Made by a program: the position numbers and the translations under genes
Shown here: piece by piece, positions 1 to 8,453 of the stretch
Layout of the letters: each line of letters starts with the position of its first letter
How positions within the stretch are numbered: the stretch's first letter is position 1
NCBI GenBank assembly: GCA_038257845.1
Contig: JBBSQL010000020.1
Coordinates: 1 to 49,644 of the forward strand
Direction of reading: 5' to 3'
DNA: 49,644 nucleotides
Origin: JAFDXJ01 sp038257845
GTDB taxonomy: Bacteria > Bacteroidota > Bacteroidia > Chitinophagales > Chitinophagaceae
The notes under the pieces: generated by a model
The model's database searches: none
What the model saw: only the letters and a program-made list of their open reading frames with translations
What the model was told of the DNA's origin: nothing

Positions 1-1
1 A

Positions 2-1255
2 AAAACGCTGGCGGTTATTGGCGGTGGTGCTGCCGGATTTTTTTGCGCTTGTAATGCGGCCAGGATGAATCCTGCATTACGCGTTGTAATTTTTGAAAAA
101 AGTACAAAATTATTGTCTAAGGTGAAAGTGAGTGGTGGCGGGCGTTGTAATGTCACCAATACATTTACGAATATTCCCACATTTCTGCAAAACTATCCTC
201 GTGGAAAGAATTTTCTCAAAAAATCTTTTCATGCTTTCAGCCCTTCAGACACGATTGAATGGTTTTCGCAAAGAGGGGTAGAATTAAAAAGAGAAAAGGA
301 TGGCCGTATTTTCCCAATATCAAATCACTCACAAACGATCATTGATTGCCTGCTTCATGAAGTGGAAAAATATGGTGTAGAAATATTATTTCAACAACAA
401 GTCAAGAAAATTGTTTGTAATGAGGAGCAAAAAAACTCGGGTAACGAAGTAAAAAAATTTACACTCGAGTTTGAAAATGGCAATTATTTTCAAACAAATT
501 TTTTATGTGTGGCCTGTGGAGGTTTTCCAAAAGAAGATCAGTTTGCATGGCTTAAAGGGACAAAGCATAGCATCGTACCACCGGTGCCTTCGTTATTTAC
601 TTTTAATGTTCCCGGTCACCCCATTTTAAAATTAATGGGCATATCACTTGAAAATGTGCAGGTAAAAATTCCGGAGCTAAAAGAAAAATTTACCGGCCCT
701 TTTTTGATCACGCATTGGGGTTTTAGCGGGCCTGCTATACTAAAACTATCAGCTTTTGCTGCTCGTGAATTTGCTAAGTTGCAATATCAATTTAGCATTC
801 ATATAAACTGGCTACCGGAATATAATGAACCTGAACTTCGGGAAGCATTTCCTGGTATTCGTTTAAAAAATGCACGTCAAACTATCGCTAATAGAAATCC
901 ATTTAATTTGCCTTCAAGGCTTTGGTTATATTTTCTTGAATGCAGTGAAATTTTTCCAAATATGCGTTGGAGCGAACTCACTTCAAAACAAACAAATAAA
1001 TTGGTTCAAACACTTACAGGAAGCGTATTCCAGGTAAAAGGGAAAACAACATTTAAAGAAGAGTTTGTAACAAGTGGAGGAATTTCATTGCATGAAATAA
1101 ATGCACAAACCATGGAAAGTAAAATTTTCCCGGACTTATATTTTGCTGGTGAAATAATGGATGTGGATGGTATAACCGGCGGTTTTAATTTTCAGCATGC
1201 CTGGACAAGCGGTTGGTGCGCCGCAAAGTCTATCGCAACAATTGCTACAAGTTAA
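2..1255 (+). CDS. NAD(P)/FAD-dependent oxidoreductase, HI0933/YhiN family (5' partial)
   Basis: Flavoprotein of the HI0933-like (YhiN/BaiN) family; the natural substrate of most members is uncertain. The reading frame is open to the left window edge: codons before the first ATG (position 65) encode a Rossmann dinucleotide-binding motif, AVIGGGAAGFF, which belongs at the extreme N-terminus of this family. The ATG at 65 is therefore internal and only a few codons are missing. The family hallmark VSGGGRCNVTN follows about 45 residues later, and the C-terminal flavin-closing motif GEIMDVDGITGGFNFQ is intact. It converges on glyA with only 17 bp between them and no visible terminator. Fold and cofactor are firm; function is not assigned. 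Confidence 0.9.
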   Translation, partial: KTLAVIGGGAAGFFCACNAARMNPALRVVIFEKSTKLLSKVKVSGGGRCNVTNTFTNIPTFLQNYPRGKNFLKKSFHAFSPSDTIEWFSQRGVELKREKDGRIFPISNHSQTIIDCLLHEVEKYGVEILFQQQVKKIVCNEEQKNSGNEVKKFTLEFENGNYFQTNFLCVACGGFPKEDQFAWLKGTKHSIVPPVPSLFTFNVPGHPILKLMGISLENVQVKIPELKEKFTGPFLITHWGFSGPAILKLSAFAAREFAKLQYQFSIHINWLPEYNEPELREAFPGIRLKNARQTIANRNPFNLPSRLWLYFLECSEIFPNMRWSELTSKQTNKLVQTLTGSVFQVKGKTTFKEEFVTSGGISLHEINAQTMESKIFPDLYFAGEIMDVDGITGGFNFQHAWTSGWCAAKSIATIATS

Positions 1256-1272
1256 ATTAAGCAGGTTCTTCA

Positions 1273-2553
1273 TTAACCCAATTCCGGGTACAATGGAAAT
1301 TGTTTCATGAATTCATTCACCCTGTTTTTTACGTCCATTATATTATTTTGATCATCCACTTTTTTTAATACATCATCAATTGCATTGGCGATAAATGGCA
1401 TATGCGATTCTTGCATGCCACGCGTTGTCAAAGCCTGAACTCCCAGTCTTATACCGCTCGTTACAAAAGCGCTTTTGTCGTCATAAGGAACCATATTTTT
1501 ATTGGCTGTAATATCTGCTTTTACCAGGGCCTGCTCTGCTTTTTTTCCGCTGATATTTTTATTTCGGAGATCTACCAGCACCAGGTGATTATCAGTGCCG
1601 CCACTAACTATATCATAGCCTTTGGCTAAAAGTTCATTCGAGAATGATTGCGCATTTTGAATGACCTGTTTTGCATACAAGGTGAATTCATCAGAAAGTA
1701 TTTCTCCGAATGCAATGGCTTTGGCTGCTATAATATGTTCTAATGGTCCGCCTTGTATGCCCGGGAAAACAGCCATATCCAGCAAGTGGCTCATCGTGCG
1801 CGTATTTCCTTTATTATCTTTCAGGCCAAATGGATTTTCAAAATCTTTTCGCATCATGATGATGCCGCCACGCGGCCCGCGCAAGGTTTTATGCGTGGTA
1901 GAAGTAACGATCTGGCAATGATCAAAAGGATCATTCAATAATTTTTTAGCAATTAATCCGGCAGGATGCGCAATATCCGCCATCACCAAAGCGCCAACTG
2001 AATCTGCAGCTTTCCTGATGCGTTCATAATCCCAGTCGCGGGAATAGGCACTTGCACCACATATAATCAATTTGGGTTTTACTTCTTTAGCTTTTGCATC
2101 CAGCATATCATAATCCACGCGCCCTTCTTCGCGGGTAACACCATAGAAATGGGCGTCATATAATTTTCCACTATAATTCACCGGTGAACCATGCGTGAGA
2201 TGTCCGCCCATACTCAGATCCAAACCAAGTATCGGATCGCCGGGTTTTAAAACTGCCAGCGCCACTGCGGCATTTGCCTGAGCACCGCTATGGGGTTGCA
2301 CATTGGCATATTCAATATTAAAAATTTGACAAAGACGGTCAATGGCCAGTTGTTCTGTTTGATCCACAATTTCACAACCTGCATAATATCTTTTACCCGG
2401 GTAACCTTCCGCATATTTATTGGTCATTACATTTCCCATGCCCTGCATCACCTGCAGACTGGTAAAATTTTCAGAAGCAATGAGTTCCATTCCACGGCGC
2501 TGCCGTTCCAGTTCTTCTTTAAAAAGTCCAAAGACTAAACTATCTTTTTGCAT
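1273..2553 (-). CDS. glyA: serine hydroxymethyltransferase
   Basis: PLP enzyme converting serine plus tetrahydrofolate to glycine and 5,10-methylene-THF, the main one-carbon source; cytosolic. The 426-residue protein has the full family layout: the N-terminal ELIASENF segment, the YAEGYPGKRYYAGC substrate-site motif (residues 47-60), and the PLP-binding lysine K222 in STTHKTLRGPRGG. Length is normal for bacterial SHMT. The start is supported by a promoter just upstream on the same strand (TTG, 20 bp, TAATTTTG; -7 box 19 nt from the ATG). It is a single-gene unit, divergent from the nucleotidyltransferase gene. Confidence 0.98.
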   Translation of the reverse strand: MQKDSLVFGLFKEELERQRRGMELIASENFTSLQVMQGMGNVMTNKYAEGYPGKRYYAGCEIVDQTEQLAIDRLCQIFNIEYANVQPHSGAQANAAVALAVLKPGDPILGLDLSMGGHLTHGSPVNYSGKLYDAHFYGVTREEGRVDYDMLDAKAKEVKPKLIICGASAYSRDWDYERIRKAADSVGALVMADIAHPAGLIAKKLLNDPFDHCQIVTSTTHKTLRGPRGGIIMMRKDFENPFGLKDNKGNTRTMSHLLDMAVFPGIQGGPLEHIIAAKAIAFGEILSDEFTLYAKQVIQNAQSFSNELLAKGYDIVSGGTDNHLVLVDLRNKNISGKKAEQALVKADITANKNMVPYDDKSAFVTSGIRLGVQALTTRGMQESHMPFIANAIDDVLKKVDDQNNIMDVKNRVNEFMKQFPLYPELG

Positions 2554-2572
2554 ACCAGGATTTTTATTTAGT

Positions 2573-2603
2573 CAAAATTAAAACTATAAAATGATGAAGC
2601 CAA
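2573..2603 (-). promoter_or_regulatory. glyA promoter, Bacteroidota type
   Basis: Reading the minus strand: TTG (2603-2601), exactly 20 nt, then TAATTTTG (2580-2573), matching the Bacteroidota -33 TTG / -7 TAnnTTTG consensus. The -7 box ends 19 nt before the glyA ATG, giving a predicted leader of roughly 15 nt. Confidence 0.75.
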
Positions 2604-2647
2604 TGTTTTATAATTGTTTTTATTCCGTAGATATTAGCGTAGTATCC

Positions 2648-2678
2648 TTGCAGGAAGCTTATATAAATGGTACTTTTG
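2648..2678 (+). promoter_or_regulatory. promoter of the nucleotidyltransferase operon
   Basis: TTG at 2648-2650, 20 nt, TACTTTTG at 2671-2678: a perfect Bacteroidota -33/-7 pair. The predicted leader of about 75 nt contains a small inverted repeat (GTAAGT/ACTTAC, 2685-2701). It probably drives the four plus-strand genes to 7441. Confidence 0.75.
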
Positions 2679-2757
2679 AAAAAAGTAAGTTCTATACTTA
2701 CACAAAAATAAAAAGGTGTTTTTTATTTCATAAAAACAACCTGTTTAAATTTTCAGT

Positions 2758-3750
2758 ATGAAAGCAATCATCCCTGTGGCCGGTGTTGGCACAAAATTAC
2801 GACCGCATACGTATACGCAACCCAAAGCATTAATTCCTGTAGCAGGGAAAACGATCCTGAGTTTTATTGTGGATCAGTTACAAGAGGCAGGCATTAATGA
2901 ATTTATTTTTATCATTGGTTATTTGGGTGAAAAAATTAAAGAATATGTAAAAGAAACGTATCCTTTATTGTCCTGTCATTTCGTGGAGCAAAGTGAACGT
3001 TTTGGAACAGGGCACGCAATAGAACTCACACAAAAACTCGCTGATAATGATGAAATATTTGTCGCGCTTGGGGATACCATTTGCGAATACGATATTCGCG
3101 AAGTCTTAGACAGTCCTTATAGTATGCTTGGCGTAAAACGCGTGGATGATCCGCGGGATTTTGGTGTTGCAGAAATTGATGATGAAAATTTTGTGCAACA
3201 CGTGTATGAAAAACCGGTAATACCAAAAAGCAATCTTGCACTTGTGGGTTTATATAAAATAAAAGAAACCAACTATCTTTTTGAGTGCCTGAAACATTTA
3301 TATGAAAAACACAATGAAAATTACAGTGCATATAATTTCACAGATGCCATTGAATGTATGATTCAGCGTGGCGCAAAAGTGAAATCATTTAAAGTGAAAA
3401 ACTGGTTTGACTGCGGGAAAAAAGAAACCCTGATTGAAAGCAATGCAACACTTCTTAAAAAATATGGCGGACATATCAGCAAGAATATCCAAATTGAAAA
3501 TTCAATCATTTTGCCACCTGTAAGCATTGGCCCGGGCTGCATCATTAAAAATTCTGTGATCGGTCCGCATGCTTCTATTGACGCGAATGCAGAAATTCAT
3601 TTTTCTATAGTAAAGGAAAGTATTATTGGCTCTTATACTTATTTGTATGAAGTGCTCCTGGATAATTCATTAATTGGGAGTGATGCGAGTGTGAAAGGGT
3701 TAAGCAGGAGTTTGAATATTGGTGATAATACGGAGATTGATTTCGGGTAA
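2758..3750 (+). CDS. sugar-phosphate nucleotidyltransferase with C-terminal left-handed beta-helix
   Basis: Predicted NDP-sugar pyrophosphorylase joining a sugar 1-phosphate and an NTP. The N-terminal GT-A-type domain begins with the signature AIIPVAGVGTKLRPHT followed by PKALIPVAGK; Lys replaces the usual Arg in GxGTRLRPxT, which is conservative. From about residue 245 the sequence turns into hexapeptide repeats (IENSIILPPVSIGPGCIIKN and onward), i.e. a left-handed beta-helix as in glucose-1-phosphate thymidylyltransferase and GlmU-type enzymes. The sugar and nucleotide cannot be told from sequence. First gene of a likely operon; the next gene starts 27 nt downstream. Confidence 0.88.
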   Translation: MKAIIPVAGVGTKLRPHTYTQPKALIPVAGKTILSFIVDQLQEAGINEFIFIIGYLGEKIKEYVKETYPLLSCHFVEQSERFGTGHAIELTQKLADNDEIFVALGDTICEYDIREVLDSPYSMLGVKRVDDPRDFGVAEIDDENFVQHVYEKPVIPKSNLALVGLYKIKETNYLFECLKHLYEKHNENYSAYNFTDAIECMIQRGAKVKSFKVKNWFDCGKKETLIESNATLLKKYGGHISKNIQIENSIILPPVSIGPGCIIKNSVIGPHASIDANAEIHFSIVKESIIGSYTYLYEVLLDNSLIGSDASVKGLSRSLNIGDNTEIDFG

Positions 3751-3777
3751 ATATTTTTAATTGTTTTAGAAAAAAAT

Positions 3778-4734
3778 ATGTTTCAAAATAATAAAGTCAC
3801 AGATCTTTTTAATATTCAATTTCCAATTATCCAGGCAGGTATGGTTTGGACAAGTGGCTGGAAACTTGCGTCAGCAGTGAGTAATGCAGGTGGTCTTGGC
3901 ATGATTGGCAGTGGTAGTATGTACCCGGAAATTTTACTAGAGCATATTCAAAAATGTAAAAAAACCACATCAAAACCATTTGGTGTAAATGTGCCTTTGT
4001 TGTACCCGGACATTGATAAACATATCAAAACAATTATTGATGAAGGTGTAAAAATTGTTGTCACTTCTGCAGGTAATCCAAAAACCTGGACAAGTATTTT
4101 AAAAAAGGAAGGCATTACTGTGGCGCATGTTGTAAGCAGCAGCAAGTTTGCCATGAAAGCCCAGGATGCAGGTGTGGACGCAGTTATAGCAGAAGGTTTT
4201 GAAGCAGGCGGACATAATGGCCGTGAAGAAACTACATCAATGATATTAATTCCGGCAGTAGCAAATGCGGTTTCTGTTCCGGTAATTGCGGCGGGTGGTA
4301 TTGCAACGGGCAGGCAAATGTTGGCAGCTATGGTTTTGGGTGCAGATGGTGTACAGGTTGGTAGCAGGTTTGTTTGTAGTAATGAAGCATCGAATCATAT
4401 TCATTTTAAACAAGCGGTAGTGGAAGCAAAAGAAGGAGATACTTTACTGAGTATGAAAAAAATTGTACCGGTGCGTTTATTGAAAAATAAATTTTTTGAT
4501 CTTATAAAAGAGGCGGAATTGAATGGCGCATCTGTAGAAAAATTATCTGAAATATTGGGAAAGGGAAGAGCTAAAAAAGGTATGTTTGAAGGTGATATGG
4601 AAGAAGGCGAACTGGAGATCGGGCAGGTAAGTGCATTGATAAATGATATTAAACCCGCGGCAGATATTTTGAAAGAAATATGGAATGATTTTCTTGAAGC
4701 GGAGAATAATCCGTTTAATGAAGATAGAAAATGA
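3778..4734 (+). CDS. NAD(P)H-dependent flavin oxidoreductase (nitronate monooxygenase / FabK-like)
   Basis: FMN-dependent TIM-barrel enzyme of the nitronate monooxygenase/enoyl-ACP reductase II family, 318 residues. Visible motifs: QAGMVWTSGWKLASAVSNAG near the N-terminus, KPFGVN at 67-71, AEGFEAGGHNG with the family active-site His (H146), and the FMN phosphate-binding run IAAGGIATGRQ followed by GADGVQVGSRF. Similarity to streptococcal FabK extends over the whole length including the C-terminal tail, so an enoyl-ACP reductase role is possible, but family members also oxidise nitronates. Second gene of the run, 37 nt before the dihydroorotase. Confidence 0.85.
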   Translation: MFQNNKVTDLFNIQFPIIQAGMVWTSGWKLASAVSNAGGLGMIGSGSMYPEILLEHIQKCKKTTSKPFGVNVPLLYPDIDKHIKTIIDEGVKIVVTSAGNPKTWTSILKKEGITVAHVVSSSKFAMKAQDAGVDAVIAEGFEAGGHNGREETTSMILIPAVANAVSVPVIAAGGIATGRQMLAAMVLGADGVQVGSRFVCSNEASNHIHFKQAVVEAKEGDTLLSMKKIVPVRLLKNKFFDLIKEAELNGASVEKLSEILGKGRAKKGMFEGDMEEGELEIGQVSALINDIKPAADILKEIWNDFLEAENNPFNEDRK

Positions 4735-4771
4735 TCAATTGATTTTTAGCATAAAATGAAATATAAAAGTA

Positions 4772-6112
4772 ATGGATTACATTATAAAAGACGCGCAGAT
4801 TGTAAATGAAAATGCAATCACACCGGGTGACGTTCTTATTAAAAATGGACGTATAGAAAAAGTTGCCAAAAATATTTCTGTTCCCTATAAAGTGACCGAG
4901 ATCAATGCTGCCGGAGAATTTTTACTGCCGGGTTTAATAGATGACCAGGTGCATTTTCGCGAGCCGGGCCTTACACATAAAGCAACTATTTATACTGAAG
5001 CAAAAGCTGCTGTGGCAGGAGGTGTTACCAGTTTTATGGAAATGCCAAATACAAAACCACCTGCTTTTACGGAAGAATTATTGGAGGATAAATATATAAT
5101 AGCATCGAAAAATGCATTGGCGAATTATTCTTTTTTTATGGGCACTTCCAATAATAATGCGGAAGAAGTCTTAAAAATGAATAAGAAGAAAAATTCGGTC
5201 TGCGGTGTAAAAATATTTATGGGTTCATCTACCGGTAATTTATTGGTGGATCAGCCGCAGGCGCTGGAAAAGATTTTTGGAAATTCAGAATTGCTGATCG
5301 CTACACATTGCGAAGATGAAACGCGCATTCATGAAAATTATGCACGCATAAAAAATTCAAAGTCCATTCTGGAAGCTTCCGACCACCCGCTGATCCGTGA
5401 TGTAGAAGCGTGTTATTTATCATCTTCCAAAGCGGCTGCCTATGCAAAAAAATATGGCAGCAGGTTGCATATTTTACATATCACTACGGAAAAAGAATTG
5501 TCATTATTTACCAATATCATTCCACGAAAAGATAAAAAAATAACAGCAGAAGTGTGTGTGCACCACTTACATTTTACGTCAGATGATTATGACAGGTTGG
5601 GTAATTTAATTAAATGCAACCCCGCAATAAAAGCGGGTGAAAATAAAGATGCATTGTGGAAAGGCTTGCTGGACGGGCATCTCGACCTCATCGCAACGGA
5701 CCATGCACCACATACCTGGGAAGAAAAAAACCAGCCTTATGAAAAAGCTTTTGCAGGTTTGCCCCTGGTACAACATTCTTTGCAATTGATGTTGCATTAT
5801 GTACAAGCCAGAAAAATTTCAATAGAAATGGTAGTGGATAAAATGAGTCACGCTGTAGCTGATTGTTTTCAAATAAAAGAAAGAGGATATATCCGTGAAG
5901 GTTATTTTGCGGATCTCGTAATGGTAAATTTGAATAAATCATACACAATAAAAAAAGAAAATATTTTATATAAATGCGGCTGGAGTCCATTAGAAAATTT
6001 CACTTTTCCGGCTACGATCACAAATACTTTTGTAAACGGGAACAGAATTTATGAAAATGGTGTGTTTGATGAATCTCATAAGGGAATGCGCATGCAATTT
6101 GAGCGCGGATAA
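4772..6112 (+). CDS. pyrC: dihydroorotase, class I (amidohydrolase)
   Basis: Cyclises carbamoyl-aspartate to dihydroorotate in pyrimidine synthesis. The 446-residue protein has the amidohydrolase layout: small N-terminal beta domain, metal motif at 57-63 (DDQVHFR), EPGLTHK substrate loop, GGVTSFMEMPNTKP, K147 in GVKIFMGSSTGN as candidate carboxylated lysine, H179 (ATHCEDE), H236 (HILHITTE) and D310 in ATDHAPH. The first His of the usual HxH metal pair is Gln (Q59), which may be lineage-typical for Bacteroidota but is unlike enterobacterial or Bacillus enzymes. Dihydroorotase is the best call; hydantoinase or allantoinase activity cannot be excluded from sequence alone. The next gene begins 9 nt after the stop. 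Confidence 0.88.
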   Translation: MDYIIKDAQIVNENAITPGDVLIKNGRIEKVAKNISVPYKVTEINAAGEFLLPGLIDDQVHFREPGLTHKATIYTEAKAAVAGGVTSFMEMPNTKPPAFTEELLEDKYIIASKNALANYSFFMGTSNNNAEEVLKMNKKKNSVCGVKIFMGSSTGNLLVDQPQALEKIFGNSELLIATHCEDETRIHENYARIKNSKSILEASDHPLIRDVEACYLSSSKAAAYAKKYGSRLHILHITTEKELSLFTNIIPRKDKKITAEVCVHHLHFTSDDYDRLGNLIKCNPAIKAGENKDALWKGLLDGHLDLIATDHAPHTWEEKNQPYEKAFAGLPLVQHSLQLMLHYVQARKISIEMVVDKMSHAVADCFQIKERGYIREGYFADLVMVNLNKSYTIKKENILYKCGWSPLENFTFPATITNTFVNGNRIYENGVFDESHKGMRMQFERG

Positions 6113-6121
6113 AAAATTTTT

Positions 6122-7441
6122 ATGCAGGCTGATAAAACAACTATACAGGATCTTTCTATTTTTGAAAGAGATGAGCATTTTTCCATTTTCCATTTTTTAG
6201 ATCAAACAAAAACTATAGGCGGCAGAGAATGGCTTTCTGAATATTTTAAAAAGTTGCTTCAATCATTGGATGAAATAAAAGATGTACAATTTTTCCTGAA
6301 AAAATTATTGTCAGTTTCTGAAAGTTGGCCGGAAACAATCAGTAATGGTACTATTATGGTGGTTGAAAAATTTTACCAGTCCGGCATCAGTGGTTTGCCT
6401 GAAAACGCAACGGCACTCAATGCTTTTAGTTTTAAAATATTTAATAGCGTAGACTATTCCATCGTAAAATATTCTGTAAAATATTTTATACAACTCATCC
6501 GGGGCATGCAGGAGATTGCGGATCTTTTACGCAGCAATGATAATCCGCCCATACTACAAAAATTGTTGAACCGCCTGGATATTCATTTAAAATCACCTGT
6601 TGCAGAAGAAATAAAAAATTTACCCGTAGAAAAAGAAATTTCACGTGCGCGGATTTTATATTTTGCCAATTATTTTTTGCGGCAATATAAAACGGAGAGT
6701 CATGCATTGATTGCATTGTACCACGAGTTTGACGGCTACATGAGTATGGCTTTGGCAGGTGAAAAAAATAATTTTTCGTATCCGCATTTTATAGAAAGTG
6801 AGCTGCCGCATTTTGAAGCAACATCTTTATATCATCCGCTTTTGCAAACACCGGTTGCATACCCAATAAAAATATCTGCAGAAAAAAACTTCCTGTTTTT
6901 AACCGGTGCAAATATGGCGGGGAAAAGTACATTCATTAAAGCAGTAGGTGTAGCTGTATATCTCGCGCATCTCGGAATGGCCGTACCGGCCGCATCATTG
7001 CGTTTAAGTTTTTTTGAAGGCTTGCTGAGTAATATCCAGGTGGCGGATAATATTGTCAAAGGGGAAAGTTATTTTTTCAATGAAGTGCAGCGCATAAAAA
7101 ATACGATCTTAAAAATAAGTAATGGAAAAAAATGGCTGATTTTAATTGATGAATTATTTAAAGGCACCAATGTAGAAGATGCCATGCGTTGCAGTACCGT
7201 GGTGATTGAAGGGTTATTAAAAATGAAAAACGGCTTATTTATTTTATCTACGCATTTATATGAAATAGCAGAAAACCTGCAACAGTACCCCAATATTTTC
7301 TTCTATTATTTTGAAACAAATATTGAAGATGGCCGGCTTGTTTTTAATTACACATTAAAAGAAGGCATCAGCCAGGATAAGCTTGGTTACCTCATTTTAA
7401 AGAATGAAGGTGTGGTAGATCTGCTGGATAAAATAATCTGA
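6122..7441 (+). CDS. MutS-family ATPase lacking the mismatch-recognition domain
   Basis: A 439-residue protein whose C-terminal half is a MutS-type ABC ATPase: Walker A TGANMAGKST (about 261-270) and Walker B LILIDELFKGTN (about 338-349), followed by the conserved STHLYE switch. The N-terminal half is helical and resembles the MutS core/lever region; there is no N-terminal mismatch-binding domain with the Phe-x-Glu motif and no C-terminal Smr nuclease, so it is neither MutS1 nor MutS2. Such short MutS-like proteins are common in Bacteroidota but their role is unclear. Last gene of the plus-strand run; convergent with the DUF1569 gene. Confidence 0.85.
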   Translation: MQADKTTIQDLSIFERDEHFSIFHFLDQTKTIGGREWLSEYFKKLLQSLDEIKDVQFFLKKLLSVSESWPETISNGTIMVVEKFYQSGISGLPENATALNAFSFKIFNSVDYSIVKYSVKYFIQLIRGMQEIADLLRSNDNPPILQKLLNRLDIHLKSPVAEEIKNLPVEKEISRARILYFANYFLRQYKTESHALIALYHEFDGYMSMALAGEKNNFSYPHFIESELPHFEATSLYHPLLQTPVAYPIKISAEKNFLFLTGANMAGKSTFIKAVGVAVYLAHLGMAVPAASLRLSFFEGLLSNIQVADNIVKGESYFFNEVQRIKNTILKISNGKKWLILIDELFKGTNVEDAMRCSTVVIEGLLKMKNGLFILSTHLYEIAENLQQYPNIFFYYFETNIEDGRLVFNYTLKEGISQDKLGYLILKNEGVVDLLDKII

Positions 7442-7479
7442 AATATTTGCTCCGAAAATCAAAAATGTCTTTAAACTTT

Positions 7480-7932
7480 CTATACTCCAAACTGGGTCAA
7501 ATGATGATCAAGGTGCTTATAAAACATATTATTCCATTGCGTTTTATCCAGCTTGCCAAGTGACAATGATTTTTTTCCATCAAAATATTCTTCACCCAGT
7601 TGTTGTGTTTTTTCAATGTAAGCAACCAGGCGTTTTTTTTCTGTTTCAAAATCTTTGTCATCCTTTATAATAAATTGCGGTGCTGTGGGATTGTTTTTTT
7701 TATAGGGCTTTTCATTTGTGATCCGATCTTTTATCAGCAATTGTAAAACCATTTTCATAAAAGCAGTCGGCGGTTTGTGAATATTATCATACACCATTTC
7801 GTAAGCCACATTGCAATGTGCCAGCATTTTACTTACAGACATTTTTCCCCATAGCTGCTTCGTTTCAGGTGTAAGTTTATCAAGGCGTGCAATTAATTCA
7901 GTAGTTACATTTTGGTCAAATATATTTTTCAT
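7480..7932 (-). CDS. DUF1569 family protein (DinB-like fold)
   Basis: A 150-residue cytosolic protein resembling the DUF1569 family, which has the four-helix DinB/YfiT-like fold. Visible: KMSVSKMLAHCNVAYEMV, equivalent to the first metal-binding helix of DinB-like proteins, and a C-terminal MFYKHLDHHLTQFGV segment carrying the later His residues (H140, H143, H144), as expected for a metal-binding site. No enzymatic function is established for the family. It is a lone gene, convergent with the MutS-like gene and divergent from a small membrane protein gene. Confidence 0.8.
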   Translation of the reverse strand: MKNIFDQNVTTELIARLDKLTPETKQLWGKMSVSKMLAHCNVAYEMVYDNIHKPPTAFMKMVLQLLIKDRITNEKPYKKNNPTAPQFIIKDDKDFETEKKRLVAYIEKTQQLGEEYFDGKKSLSLGKLDKTQWNNMFYKHLDHHLTQFGV

Positions 7933-8033
7933 AAAAAATATTTTAAAAGTGATGAAAATTTAAAAATGAAATTACTGATTTTATTTTTCAGGTGAAAAAC
8001 TATTTAGTCTGGCATATTTGTTTAAATTACAAT

Positions 8034-8348
8034 ATGAAACGAGGTTTTATTCGCTTTATCTTTTCGCTGTTGATATGCAGTTTTCCGGTTTTTAATATGG
8101 TTAGATGGATTACGATGGCGTTGAAATCTTCAAAATCCTTCCCGGAATTAAAAGCTGAATACCTAAGCATTTACCCGGAATTTTTACAAAATGCCTTCTT
8201 ACTTACAGTTATAAATATTTTACTCTTAGTGATTGGTGGTGTTCTTTTTTATCAATTACAAGTATCGGCGAAACTGGGCCGTGCCAGCAGAATCTGCATG
8301 ATCATTTGTATTTTATTAATTGCCTGGCAAATATTTTCTTTGATGTGA
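8034..8348 (+). CDS. small membrane protein of unknown function
   Basis: About 104 residues with a basic start (MKRGF) and three likely membrane segments: FIRFIFSLLICSFPVF, NAFLLTVINILLLVIGGVLF, and ICMIICILLIAWQIF. I placed the start at the ATG at 8034 rather than the upstream in-frame GTG at 7992, because the extra 14 residues would put a hydrophilic Asn/His-containing stretch before a clean inside-positive membrane start. No family recognised. Divergent from the DUF1569 gene and convergent with the arsenosugar operon. Confidence 0.6.
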   Translation: MKRGFIRFIFSLLICSFPVFNMVRWITMALKSSKSFPELKAEYLSIYPEFLQNAFLLTVINILLLVIGGVLFYQLQVSAKLGRASRICMIICILLIAWQIFSLM

Positions 8349-8394
8349 TCGAAGTAAAATTGTTTATACTTGAATTTGTGATCTTCGAATAATA

Positions 8395-8453
8395 TGAATT
8401 GCCACGGCTTTCAGGCTGTAGATTAATACAATATTTAAATGGGCTTTAGTCCA
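8395..8453. repeat. REP-like double hairpin (decayed)
   Basis: Two adjacent imperfect hairpins: CCACGGCT/GGCTGTAG (8402-8421, one mismatch, wobble pairs) and TGGGCT/AGTCCA (8440-8453). The flanking TGAATTGCCACGG and the core CTTTAG/CTTTCAG resemble repetitive extragenic palindromes linked to IS200-like RAYT transposases in Bacteroidota. The second hairpin overlaps the last codons of the TIGR04282 gene. Only one copy is visible here, so the call is tentative. Confidence 0.3.

Noticed and set aside
65..1255. Taking ATG 65 as the true start of the flavoprotein gene
   Set aside because: The frame is open upstream and the codons before it encode the family's N-terminal Rossmann motif, so the gene starts outside the window.
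2684..2702. Inverted repeat GTAAGT/ACTTAC in the leader of the nucleotidyltransferase gene
   Set aside because: Only six-bp arms and no T tract; too weak to call an operator or terminator without conservation data.
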